Shown here: positions 25,501 through 33,256 of the stretch, one piece after another | How positions within the stretch are numbered: position 1 is the stretch's first letter | How the letters are laid out: the number at the start of each line of letters is the position of its first letter | Origin: Lamellibrachia satsuma | Lineage: Eukaryota; Annelida; Polychaeta; Sabellida; Siboglinidae | Reading direction: 5' to 3' | Length of the DNA: 64,000 bases | Assembly (NCBI GenBank): GCA_033239005.1 | Contig: BSQZ01000018.1 | Span: forward strand, 6,286,536-6,350,535 | Position numbers and translations under genes: made by a program | Notes under the pieces: generated by a model | Database searches by the model: none | Seen by the model: the letters and a program-made list of their open reading frames with translations, nothing else | Told to the model about the DNA's origin: nothing

Positions 25501-26476
25501 AGTATAATATGTTTACAATAGTTACACCCTTTTAGATGACATTTAAACAAGATTTAACAAGATTGCCATCCCAAACAACAAGTTCCAGATGGCAAGTGGA
25601 CAAGGAAGCCATTGGCTTATCGAGAGTCCAACAATTTTATCAGCTATGTGTAGCCCGCCCTTATCAGATATCTGTCAATTCTATTTTTAAACATATTCAC
25701 ACTACTAGCATTAACACAATCATTTGGCAGCTTGTTCCATTCATTTATCACCCTCTGTGAGAAAGAGTACTTTCTCATGTCCAACCTACACTGCTCCTTA
25801 ACTAATGCTGCTTTGTGTCCTCTGGTTCTACTGCCTTCTTTAAGTTTGAAGAACATATTCCTATCAACATCCTCATAACCGTTCACTATTTTAAACACTT
25901 CTAGTTGGTCTCCTCTTAGTCTCCTGGTCTCTAGTGTTATCAAACCACATTGTAATAAGCGATTTTCGTAACTAAGGTCTCTCAATTCTGGAATCATTTT
26001 AGTTGCTCTTCGTTGTTTCTTTCTTGCTTGTCTATGTCCTTTTTACGATATGGACTCCATGCTTGTATACAATATTCCAAATGTGGTCTAACTATTGCTT
26101 TGTACAGGGGTACAGTTAGCTGTTTCTCCTTATATGTGATAGTTCTCCTAATTAGCCCTAGAATTTTATTTCCTTTCGAAGCAGCAATCCCACATTGCTC
26201 TGAAACTTTCATGTCAGCACTAAATGTTACTCCTAAGTCCTTTTCTTGTGTGGTTCTACCTAGTACAGCATCCCCCATTTTATATTCTTCGTCCATGTTT
26301 CCATGTCTTATGTGTATGCATTTACACTTCCCAAAATTGAATAACATTTGCCATTTTTCTAATTTATCTAGATCATCCTTTAAACTTTGTTTATCTGTAT
26401 CATTAGTAACCTTTCTGAATACTTTTGTGTCATCTGCAAATTTCAGTACTTTGCTAGATATGTCATCTTCCAAATC

Positions 26477-26532
<56 letters not shown>

Positions 26533-29187
26533 GTATGGGGCCTTATACTGATCTCTGTGGTACCCCACTCAAAACAGATTTCCAGTTTGAAATCTCACCA
26601 TCTACTATTACTCTCTGTCTTCTGTTTGTAAGCCACTTTTCTATACAGTTGATCACATCATTACCTATACCATGGGCTTTTAGTTTAAGTAACAATCTTT
26701 GATGTGGCACTTTATCGAAAGCTTTCTGAAAATCTAAATAGACAACATCCACTGGTGACCCGTCATCTACCCACTTTGTAATTTATTCAAAAAAACATGA
26801 GATTGGTTAGACATGACCTTGCTTTTAGGAACCCATGTTGAGATGTATTTATTAATTTATGCTTTACAAGGAATTCCACCATGTTGTCTCTAATTAATGT
26901 TTCCAGTAATTTACATACAACTGATGTTAAACTCACATACAACTGATGTTAAACTCACATACAACTGATGTTAAACTCACTGGTCTGTAATTTTCTGGTT
27001 TGTTCCTCGATCCGACATGATCGTCCTGCCTGTCTTGTCCTGTCTCTGCACGTGTCCTGTGTCTGCACAAGAGCGTGATGAATGTTGCCTCTATAAACAT
27101 CATGTGTAGTTGTTGTATTCCCTTCCAGTCCAGCCTATGGAATCCCAAAGATCCTTGACAAAGTTGGAATGGGACCAAATGACATTGACGTTTACGAAGT
27201 TCACGAAGCCTTTGCTGTGAGTATTTGCCTCGTAACATCCAGCTAACCTATGCTGATAGCCTGTGTAGCCCTGCTTAAAATATTCATTTTGTGTGTACAT
27301 AGATACTGGCTACACAGATAGCTAACTGGCATTGTTTTTCGATGTTACACACACACACATTAGGTACATCTACACAGGTGTTGCAACGTTGTGATTTGTC
27401 TGATACATAAAATCTTGTCACATGCAAACAAAATTGGGTTAGCCATTGTTGGAAGTAACTGTACTCTCACTTAGCCTCAGATGTAGTTACGAGATGGCGG
27501 TCAACTTGACTATTATCTGTATTTTGCACTAGCAACAGCGCCTGGCACTAAAAGTAATCTGATTGTTCATTAGGATAAGTCTTTGTCATTGTTTCAACGT
27601 GTGTATAATGTTGTTAACCCATTAGGCCCCAGCATTTTATAAAAACATGTTCCCCTGTTCCCAGGATTTCTGGCAAATTTGAACGATTTTACCTCCTTGT
27701 GTTAAGAAATCTGTAGAAAAAAATCTGTTCAATATTGACAATTACAAGTTATGTTTATTTTGAAGAGTAGTAATTTCTCCACATGCGTGTATACATAGAA
27801 ATAGGATATATTAATAAAATGTTGACATTTGATCACAATTTGCAAAGACAAAATAGCATTTTCAAATTCTGACAGTTATTTTTCAGGTAACACCATATTT
27901 TATCATAACAAATATAGAAATAAAAATGTTCGAGATGGCATGAACAAAACCGATGAAAATCAAGATTTCCGAAAGGAAACGTAATGAGCTGTTGTTGTTG
28001 CAAAATGTATCTGCTAGGGTGTGGCAAAATTTGGTAGCGTTTAGTTCAGTAGTTAATCGCCAGGATTTTTTTAATAGAGGGTCCCGTATGCGGCCGTTCC
28101 AGGACTGCACAGAGTGGCCGGCCGCGGCTGTTGCGGGCTCTAATGAGTTAATAACCACATAATTTCATGGATAATTGACACTTATATGAGTAAGTTATTA
28201 TACCTATGTAAAACTAATGATATGCCATGTAATAAATGAAATAGTATACTGTCACAGTTTGTCAAAATTATTTTTACTTGATATATACTGGAAGTTGTTA
28301 GATTTGTAAATGTGTTGTAAATGTGACTTGTTTCAGGGACAAATTCTGGCCAACCTGAAGGCAATGGATTCAGACTATTTTTCTAAGACCTACACAGGCA
28401 GGAGTAAAAAGGTAGGTTTTTGGAATTACCTAGAAATGAAATATTAGAAGGAATGCTGGGAAAATACGTACATGATTTCCACACAGATCAAGTTCAATTT
28501 TATAAAATAGTAACTTGGAAATGTTGCAAATGAACACAAGAACACTGTCATGACAAAGCATTCTCTGTAAAGTTACGAATCGCCTGTCATTAGACAGGAT
28601 CCATCCAACATTGTTTCACCGTAGTGTTGTCTTTTGTTAGTTCGGGGCACTGCCAGTGGAGAAATTAAACACCTGGGGTGGTTCGCTGGCCATTGGTCAT
28701 CCATTTGGCGCAACTGGAGTTAGAATCGTAACACAGGCTGCCAACCGACTGATCAAGGAGGATGGTCAGTTTGGCCTGGCAGCTGCCTGTGCAGCTGGGG
28801 GACAGGTCAGTATATCCACCGTCTTCAGTTGTCTGCTTCATTGCCACATTGTATGCATTAACTGTATGCAATGCAGATGTTTTTAATAAAGTACTTTCTT
28901 GTGTCCATCACACAAGTATAAAATCAAATGATAAACAGTCAAACAACAAGTATGTTTGATGCAAGACAGATTTCCAACAAAACCTAGCAGATTTCATTTG
29001 ATATAGGTATATTTGCCTCATAAATGGCGACAGTCAATAGGAATCTATTAATCATCGAAAAATATGATATGGCTTTATATGGAAATTCCCTGTAACATGA
29101 TTCCTGGGGAACATTGATAGCAACTGAGAAGTTTGTTTGTGTTTGCAGGGCCACTGCATGATCGTTGAGAGGTACCCTGGTACGTGA
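8282..29187 (+). CDS. HADHB: HADHB gene, trifunctional enzyme beta subunit (mitochondrial 3-ketoacyl-CoA thiolase), 15 exons, complete
   Basis: Catalyses the last, thiolytic step of long-chain fatty-acid beta-oxidation, releasing acetyl-CoA, in a complex with the alpha subunit at the mitochondrial inner membrane (family knowledge). Coding exons: 8282-8339, 16589-16627, 17156-17297, 17926-17957, 19268-19335, 19747-19834, 21113-21303, 21609-21701, 22579-22666, 23917-24041, 24676-24803, 27129-27216, 28337-28411, 28641-28805, 29149-29187. All junctions are GT-AG, all phases match, and the sum is 1419 nt (472 residues plus stop; human 474). Residues 1-40 form a basic, acid-poor presequence. Motifs: VRTPF near 55, nucleophile Cys133 in [12 protein letters not shown] near 376, His425 in GHPFG, Cys455 in CAAGGQ. 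Start is the first ATG of exon 1. It faces a candidate HADHA across about 300 bp. The paralogous ACAA and ACAT thiolases are unlikely given [21 protein letters not shown] residues typical of HADHB. Confidence 0.96.
8340..10821. other. HADHB intron 1, first part
   Basis: Holds an (AT)n tract at 8839-8896, the second copy of the 7366 dispersed repeat at 9411-9500, an ACAC-rich tract at 10286-10318 and (TA)n at 10541-10569. No coding sequence recognised. Confidence 0.5.
8839..8896. repeat. (AT)n microsatellite
   Basis: About 29 uninterrupted AT dinucleotides. Confidence 0.97.
10822..11394. mobile_element. MITE with about 28-bp terminal inverted repeats
   Basis: Left end ATACTCTCGAGTGCCAAATA; the reverse complement of the right end is ATACTCTTGAGTGCTGAATA, both continuing AACGT. 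Inside, AGTGCCAAAT recurs several times. Target duplication not evident, so superfamily is open. Confidence 0.55.
11946..13037. repeat. 18-bp minisatellite, about 60 copies
   Basis: Unit CACAGACATACACATACC with variants. Because 18 is a multiple of 3, long open frames appear on both strands; they are not genes. Confidence 0.97.
13188..15980 (-). mobile_element. Decayed RTE-type non-LTR retrotransposon (endonuclease plus reverse transcriptase)
   Basis: Read on the - strand from 15980: endonuclease pieces ([34 protein letters not shown], then SDHQLV near 15420), reverse transcriptase ([46 protein letters not shown]; the [10 protein letters not shown] catalytic box) and a C-terminal [10 protein letters not shown] and [11 protein letters not shown] block. 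The frame is broken at least four times and the 5' end is missing. The 3' end at 13188 is a short GGTGA tandem tail. It sits antisense in HADHB intron 1. Confidence 0.9.
15981..16588. other. HADHB intron 1, last part
   Basis: No repeat, ORF or RNA gene recognised in this unique-looking sequence. Confidence 0.5.
16589..16627 (+). CDS. HADHB: HADHB exon 2
   Basis: A 39-nt exon between TTGCAG and GTGAGT. It enters and leaves in phase 1 and adds [13 protein letters not shown], still presequence-like. It is needed to bridge exons 1 and 3 in frame, although its 39 nt could also be skipped without a frameshift. The region is poorly conserved, so support comes from splice sites and phase only. Confidence 0.7.
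16963..17142. repeat. Degenerate 20-bp minisatellite in HADHB intron 2
   Basis: About nine copies of a unit like CAGTTATCAGTCTGACATCT; the last three are identical. Ends 13 bp before the exon 3 acceptor. Confidence 0.9.
17156..17297 (+). CDS. HADHB: HADHB exon 3
   Basis: Encodes the start of the mature enzyme, including [20 protein letters not shown] followed by SLMPHDL, close to the human N-terminal thiolase strand. Acceptor TTTCAG, donor GTATGC. The acceptor follows directly on a degenerate 20-bp repeat array. Confidence 0.95.
17298..17925. other. HADHB intron 3
   Basis: AT-rich; nothing recognised. Confidence 0.5.
17926..17957 (+). CDS. HADHB: HADHB exon 4
   Basis: A 32-nt micro-exon giving [10 protein letters not shown] (human GLLHRTSVPK). 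Acceptor TTTCAG, donor GTAGGT. It completes a split Arg codon from exon 3 and ends in phase 1. Confidence 0.92.
17958..18470. other. HADHB intron 4, first part
   Basis: A GGTG-rich short tract near 18040-18062; otherwise nothing recognised. Confidence 0.5.
18471..18728. repeat. 43-bp minisatellite, 6 identical copies
   Basis: Unit starts CATATCTTTGGTGGTATTTG; six copies with no visible difference, so it is young or homogenised. Confidence 0.97.
18834..18860. repeat. (AATA)n microsatellite
   Basis: Six to seven tetranucleotide copies in HADHB intron 4. Confidence 0.9.
19118..19267 (+). repeat. 30-bp minisatellite built on the HADHB exon 5 acceptor
   Basis: Five units (19118, 19148, 19178, 19208, 19238), each AGTTGATAGGCTATGT plus GGATCTGTTACAG or a variant. 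The unit contains both the 3' splice site and the first 16 bases of exon 5. All units are open in the exon's frame. Confidence 0.97.
19268..19335 (+). CDS. HADHB: HADHB exon 5
   Basis: Encodes [20 protein letters not shown] followed by ARE, matching human [19 protein letters not shown]. Donor GTAAGT. The acceptor (GTTACAG, 19261-19267) is the last of five 30-bp tandem units whose sequence repeats the first part of this exon, so several acceptor-like AGs lie upstream in the same frame. Confidence 0.94.
19336..19746. other. HADHB intron 5
   Basis: AT-rich; nothing recognised. Confidence 0.5.
19747..19834 (+). CDS. HADHB: HADHB exon 6 (catalytic cysteine)
   Basis: Residues 114-143, [20 protein letters not shown] followed by [10 protein letters not shown]. 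Cys133 aligns with the acyl-accepting nucleophilic cysteine of thiolases. Acceptor GACAG, donor GTCAGT, ends in phase 1. Confidence 0.96.
20104..20985. repeat. 44-bp minisatellite in HADHB intron 6, about 20 copies
   Basis: Unit includes GACATCATTACACTGCTATC and ATGCACTGTCTTG. Alternating CAGTG/CATTG and ATTAT/ATCAT variants show mixed subtypes. One unit is shortened near 20450. Confidence 0.97.
21113..21303 (+). CDS. HADHB: HADHB exon 7
   Basis: Residues 143-206. Contains the thiolase [18 protein letters not shown] block and the more variable loop ([17 protein letters not shown]) that helps distinguish trifunctional-protein beta subunits from other thiolases. Acceptor TTGCCAG, donor GTATCC. 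Confidence 0.96.
21609..21701 (+). CDS. HADHB: HADHB exon 8
   Basis: Residues 207-237, [20 protein letters not shown] followed by [11 protein letters not shown], with the conserved ETMGHS motif. Acceptor TTGTAG, donor GTATAA. Phase 0 at both ends. Confidence 0.95.
21929..22442. mobile_element. MITE with GCTAGGCATACAT terminal inverted repeats
   Basis: Left GCTAGGCATACATAGCTAAG; the reverse complement of the right end is GCTAGGCATACATGGCTGAA, with further matches to GCGAGT about 34 bp in. About 514 bp in HADHB intron 8. No ORF; superfamily unknown. Confidence 0.6.
22579..22666 (+). CDS. HADHB: HADHB exon 9
   Basis: Residues 238-267, [20 protein letters not shown] followed by [10 protein letters not shown], nearly the human sequence. 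Acceptor ATTCAG, donor GTAAGT. Confidence 0.95.
22667..23079. other. HADHB intron 9, first part
   Basis: AT-rich, with ATTATTAACA-type short repeats near 22795-22850. Nothing else recognised. Confidence 0.5.
23080..23905. repeat. 55-bp minisatellite in HADHB intron 9, about 15 copies
   Basis: Unit contains GTAGTACCAGTGGTTGTGAT and TGGCGATGTTGACTGTGGAC. Subtypes differ at CACT/CATT and TACTTG/TACGTG; the TACGTG type is clustered at the right. The array runs into the exon 10 acceptor. Confidence 0.97.
23917..24041 (+). CDS. HADHB: HADHB exon 10
   Basis: Residues 267-308, including [19 protein letters not shown] and [10 protein letters not shown]. Acceptor TTGCAG abuts the end of a 55-bp minisatellite whose units carry a TTGTAG at the same relative place. 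Donor GTGAGT. Confidence 0.95.
24042..24675. other. HADHB intron 10
   Basis: Unique-looking sequence; nothing recognised. Confidence 0.5.
24676..24803 (+). CDS. HADHB: HADHB exon 11
   Basis: Residues 309-351, [20 protein letters not shown] then [16 protein letters not shown]. Acceptor TTCCAG, donor GTGAGT, ends in phase 2. Confidence 0.95.
24926..25220 (+). mobile_element. tRNA-derived SINE
   Basis: Head GTGGCTCGGCAGTCAGTGCG (box A-like) and a decayed box B (GGTTTGAAG, 24983-24991). The body includes TTGGTGTCTATACCAGGGGA and AGTATAAGAT, shared with the SINE at 61650-61890 (on the - strand). Ends in an AT-rich ACATTAAAC tail. Confidence 0.6.
26480..26524. repeat. (TA)n microsatellite inside the CR1-like reverse transcriptase
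   Basis: Lies where the intact protein would read LIYIND, whose codons are themselves TA-rich. Confidence 0.9.
26913..26982. repeat. 22-bp tandem triplication
   Basis: CATACAACTGATGTTAAACT occurs three times within the CR1-like fragment. Confidence 0.9.
27129..27216 (+). CDS. HADHB: HADHB exon 12
   Basis: Residues 351-380, [20 protein letters not shown] then VYEVHEAFA. His376 of HEAF is a conserved thiolase active-site position. Acceptor TTCCAG, donor GTGAGT. The preceding intron holds a SINE and a CR1-like LINE. Confidence 0.95.
27618..28147. mobile_element. piggyBac-like MITE flanked by TTAA
   Basis: TTAA (27614-27617), then CCCATTAGGCCCCAGC; right end GCGGGCTCTAATGAG, then TTAA (28148-28151). 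TTAA target sites and short CCC-starting inverted repeats are piggyBac hallmarks. About 530 bp, no ORF. Same family as the fragment ending at 1003. In HADHB intron 12. Confidence 0.6.
28337..28411 (+). CDS. HADHB: HADHB exon 13
   Basis: Residues 381-405, [15 protein letters not shown] then [10 protein letters not shown]; human has GQILANFKAMDSDWF. Acceptor TTTCAG, donor GTAGGT. Confidence 0.95.
28641..28805 (+). CDS. HADHB: HADHB exon 14 (catalytic His and Cys)
   Basis: Residues 406-460. Carries [15 protein letters not shown] with catalytic His425 and ACAAGGQ with catalytic Cys455. Acceptor GTTAG, donor GTCAGT. Phase 0 at both ends. Confidence 0.96.
28806..29148. other. HADHB intron 14
   Basis: Nothing recognised. 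Confidence 0.5.
29149..29187 (+). CDS. HADHB: HADHB exon 15 (terminal) with stop
   Basis: Encodes [12 protein letters not shown] then TGA (human GHAMIVEAYPK). Acceptor TTTGCAG. Confidence 0.94.
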   Translation, partial: GHCMIVERYPGT

Positions 29188-29760
29188 GTGTCCTCTGTCC
29201 ACCAGGGTGTGCCACAAATGTGCCCACGTGGCCACACCAAGTCACAGCAACAGACAAGTCGACGGCAACAATAAACACATTGGACATTGGTTCACTGTGT
29301 TAGCATTCAGATCTCACACATCACAAACATTACTGTGTCAATGAATCAACATTTTTCTTGGACAAAACCTGACTTTGCACAAATTAACTGTAACTCGACT
29401 GAAGAAAGAACTGCTGCAGAGTTTATGTTGCTTTGTGATTAGGTTTGGCTACGGGTATTATTTAATGTTTAACCATTGAACTAATGTGTAGTGTACGTGT
29501 GATTAAGGTCGTTTATTGACAGGTTAAAAGTTAGCATATCTCCAAATTGATCATCATTAAGAGGTACAGTCGAGTCTTCGGTGTCATGGAGAATCAGGTT
29601 TCAGTCGCTCTGCCAATAAATGGGTGTACTCGCACCTTTTTTCTGGAATTAATTTTAAAGTTTGTTTTTCATTGATGGCATTCTTGTTTCTTCCTTTGAC
29701 TGCTTTATTTTCTAGGAATTGTTAGCTTATCTAATCTATGCATGTTGATGGAATAAATGC
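29188..29760 (+). other. HADHB: HADHB 3' UTR with candidate poly(A) signals
   Basis: AATAAA hexamers follow the stop codon at 29270-29275, 29615-29620 and 29752-29757. Which one is used cannot be told from sequence. No repeat or ORF of note lies here. Confidence 0.6.
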
Positions 29761-30134
29761 TAAAACAATGAATAATAGTCATGACGTTCTCTACCGCCAT
29801 TAGTGTTTCAGGCTTGCAACTGCAACTGCTGGTTCAGCTGCATTTTGCAGCAGTTTGTACAAGAAACATGCACATTTACAAATCACATCAACAATAATAG
29901 TCATATCATGTTTATTTGTTCTTCAATAATCCTGTTATTCGGTAATATGCATACTTTTGTATGAGAACAATCTCGATAGTCTAAAATGCTTCATTAATCC
30001 ATATTTTTCATACTCTGGGGAAACCAACTGGTAACAAAAAACTAACGATTCACTTAACCAGTTTGTTTCAGATCACTCAAAAAATCAAATGCACCAAATC
30101 AGATAATTAACAGTCTCACTGATTGCTTTTACAT
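29761..30134. other. Region downstream of HADHB
   Basis: AT-rich, no ORF, repeat or RNA gene recognised. Confidence 0.5.
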
Positions 30135-31782
30135 CACAGTGACATTGTTTGGTGTTTGTTCAGTCTTGTCACAGCGACATTGTTTGGTGTTTGTTCAGTC
30201 TTGTCACAGCGACATTGTTTGGCGTTTGTTCAGTCTTGTCACAGCGACATTGTTTGGCGTTTGTTCAGTCTTGTCACAGTGACATTGTTTGGTGTTTGTT
30301 CAGTCTTGTCACAGCGACATTGTTTGGTGTTTGTTCAGTCTTGTCACAGCGACATTGTTTGGTGTTTGTTCAGTCTTGTCACAACGACATTGTTTGGCGT
30401 TTGTTCAGTCTTGTCACAGCGACACTGTTTGGTGTTTGTTCAGTCTTGTCACAGCGACATTGTTTGGTGTTTGTTCAGTCTTGTCACAACGACACTGTTT
30501 GGTGTTTGTTCAGTCTTGTCACAGCGACACTGTTTGGTGTTTGTTCAGTCTTGTCACAGCGACACTGTTTGGTGTTTGTTCAGTCTTGTCACAACGACAT
30601 TGTTTGGTGTTTGTTCAGTCTTGTCACAGCGACATTGTTTGGTGTTTGTTCAGTCTTGTCACAGCGACATTGTTTGGCGTTTGTTCAGTCTTGTCACAGC
30701 GACATTGTTTGGCGTTTGTTCAGTCTTGTCACAGTGACATTGTTTGGTGTTTGTTCAGTCTTGTCACAGCGACATTGTTTGGTGTTTGTTCAGTCTTGTC
30801 ACAGCGACATTGTTTGGTGTTTGTTCAGTCTTGTCACAACGACATTGTTTGGCGTTTGTTCAGTCTTGTCACAGCGACACTGTTTGGTGTTTGTTCAGTC
30901 TTGTCACAGCGACATTGTTTGGCGTTTGTTCAGTCTTGTCACAGCGACATTGTTTGGTGTTTGTTCAGTCTTGTCACAGCGACATTGTTTGGTGTTTGTT
31001 CAGTCTTGTCACAGCGACATTGTTTGGTGTTTGTTCAGTCTTGTCACAACGACATTGTTTGGCGTTTGTTCAGTCTTGTCACAGCGACATTGTTTGGTGT
31101 TTGTTCAGTCTTGTCACAACGACATTGTTTGGTGTTTGTTCAGTCTTGTCACAGCGACATTGTTTGGTGTTTGTTCAGTCTTGTCACAGCGACATTGTTT
31201 GGTGTTTGTTCAGTCTTGTCACAGCGACATTGTTTGGCGTTTGTTCAGTCTTGTCACAGCGACATTGTTTGGTGTTTGTTCAGTCTTGTCACAGCGACAT
31301 TGTTTGGTGTTTGTTCAGTCTTGTCACAGCGACATTGTTTGGCGTTTGTTCAGTCTTGTCACAGCGACACTGTTTGGTGTTTGTTCAGTCTTGTCACAGC
31401 GACACTGTTTGGTGTTTGTTCAGTCTTGTCACAACGACATTGTTTGGTGTTTGTTCAGTCTTGTCACAGCGACATTGTTTGGCGTTTGTTCAGTCTTGTC
31501 ACAGCGACATTGTTTGGCGTTTGTTCAGTCTTGTCACAGCGACATTGTTTGGTGTTTGTTCAGTCTTGTCACAGCGACATTGTTTGGTGTTTGTTCAGTC
31601 TTGTCACAGCGACATTGTTTGGTGTTTGTTCAGTCTTGTCACAGCGACACTGTTTGGTGTTTGTTCAGTCTTGTCACAGCGACACTGTTTGGTGTTTGTT
31701 CAGTCTTGTCACAACGACATTGTTTGGCGTTTGTTCAGTCTTGTCACAGCGACATTGTTTGGCGTTTGTTCAGTCTTGTCAG
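30135..31782. repeat. 35-bp minisatellite, about 47 copies
   Basis: Unit TTGTCACAGCGACATTGTTT plus GGTGTTTGTTCAGTC. Units differ at three or four sites (AGC/AAC/AGT, CAT/CAC, GGT/GGC) in non-random order. All three + frames are open, giving apparent ORFs up to 546 codons; these are artefacts. Confidence 0.97.
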
Positions 31783-32451
31783 TTACTAGTGATCGAGATG
31801 CATGACACACACGTTTTGTATTTATAGTTCTAACATAGGTGATAAGAGGATGTTAATCCAGCCAAAACCTTGGGAACTGAAATGTTGATAAACAAGCCAT
31901 AACTATATTATGCAAGACAAGACGAGGCACTCGAAAGAAAATGTGTTTATTTACATTGCACGTAATAAATACAGAATGTGGTGATGTTTAGAAGACTCAA
32001 GTTGACTCACTTGATCGCTGACCGATGATGAACGCAAAGATAGATTCTGACCATACAAAGCCGCAGACAAAGTGTCACAAGTCTCTAATATCTCTCATGG
32101 AACGCCGTCACACAGTTGCACATCGCAAGAACTCGCAGCTAATGCATTAAAAGAAATATTCCGACTGCAAAAACGCACAAGTGATGGTCACATATCCGTC
32201 CCGATACGACTCGCCCTCTATTCATCTGGCCCACTTCAGCTCGGATTTGTGAGTAACTCTCGGTACACGCAACAGGATCATTTATAAACAATTGGACACT
32301 ATTACCACAGGAAGTCAGAATGGGCTGAAAACACCCACTCCACATGCCAAAATTCCCTAGGAAATTACGAGGCTGCATAAAAAGATATGCCCCTGAGGAT
32401 ATCAAAAATGACGCCCTGAAATAATTGAGCTATGCTGCCGTGGGGGTCCCT
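31783..32451. other. Between the 35-bp and the 44-bp arrays
   Basis: Unique sequence. The - strand shows a possible terminal exon and an AATAAA near 31946, listed separately. Otherwise nothing. Confidence 0.4.
31940..32447 (-). other. Possible 3' terminal exon region of the - strand gene (weak)
   Basis: On the - strand an ATTTCAG acceptor near 32420 is followed by an open stretch to a stop at 32139, and an AATAAA lies near 31946. The phase would fit the candidate exon at 33154-33256. The predicted peptide (SSGAYLFMQPRNFLGNFGMW and on) is not recognised. It may be only UTR or chance. Confidence 0.2.
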
Positions 32452-33092
32452 GATACTGAACATGTGAAAAATGGATATTCGATACCACCAATGTTCCTGA
32501 TAGAACATGTGACAAATGGATATTTGATACCACTAATGTCACTAATAGAACATGTGACAAATGGAGCTTTGCTAGCAGTAATATCTCTAACAGAACCTGT
32601 GACAAATGGATATTTGCTATCAGTAATGTCCCTGACACATCATGTGACAAATGGAACTTTGTTACCAGTGATGTCACTGATAGAACGTGACAAATGGAGC
32701 TTTGCTACCACCAATGTCACTGATAGAATGTGACAAATGGAGCTTTGCTATCACTAATATCACTGATAGAACATGACAAATGGAACTTTGCTACCAGTAA
32801 TGTCCCTGATAGAACGTGAAATATGGAGCTTTGCTACCACTAATGTCACTGGTAAAACGTGACAAATGGAGCTTTGCTATCACTAATGTCACTGATAGAA
32901 CATGTGACAAATGGAGCTTTGCTATCACTAATGTCACTGACAAAACGTGACATATGGAGCTTTGATGCCACTAATGTCCCCGATAGAAAATCACAAATGG
33001 AGTTTTGCTGCCACTAATGTCACTGATAGAACATGATAAATGATGCTCTGATGCCACTAATGTCCCTGATAGAACATGTGACAAGATGTCAC
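32452..33092. repeat. Degenerate 38-44 bp minisatellite, about 15 copies
   Basis: Unit includes GTCACTGATAGAAC, GTGACAAATGGAGCTTTGCT. Copies differ in length and sequence, so the array is older than its neighbours. Confidence 0.92.
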
Positions 33093-33153
33093 AGTAAACA
33101 TATAAAATGACAAAGCTGACACTTGTATATATCACTTGACTGGACATTGTCAC

Positions 33154-33256
33154 CTGAGACGATACACCCTTCCCACAGAGCTTTGATCCTGGTCACGCGC
33201 TCCCTCCACTTCACCCATGCCACAGCTGCCTTGTTGGACACTTCTCTGCGCGTCTC
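33154..33256 (-). CDS. Candidate next (C-terminal) exon of ATAD2
   Basis: Open 103-nt block between TTGTATAG and GTGACA, entering in phase 0 as the 38276-38436 exon requires. It encodes ETRREVSNKAAVAWVKWRER then VTRIKALWEGCIVS. Joined after TALIL it gives ETRREVSN, comparable with human QKMEQEVEN. This is a weak match; it could instead belong to another gene. It leaves in phase 1, so another exon would follow. Confidence 0.4.

Larger units (their letters stand above)
25545..26985 (-). mobile_element. CR1-superfamily LINE fragment (reverse transcriptase, 3' end)
   Basis: On the - strand: [27 protein letters not shown], then after a (TA)n tract NDLEDD-like sequence, [46 protein letters not shown] and finally [20 protein letters not shown]. 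These are reverse transcriptase and C-terminal motifs of CR1-type elements. Broken by several frameshifts; 5' part missing. Antisense in HADHB intron 11. Confidence 0.88.

Noticed and set aside
30149..31789. 546-codon open frame on the + strand, with two other long frames
   Set aside because: Product of the 35-bp array, open in every forward frame.
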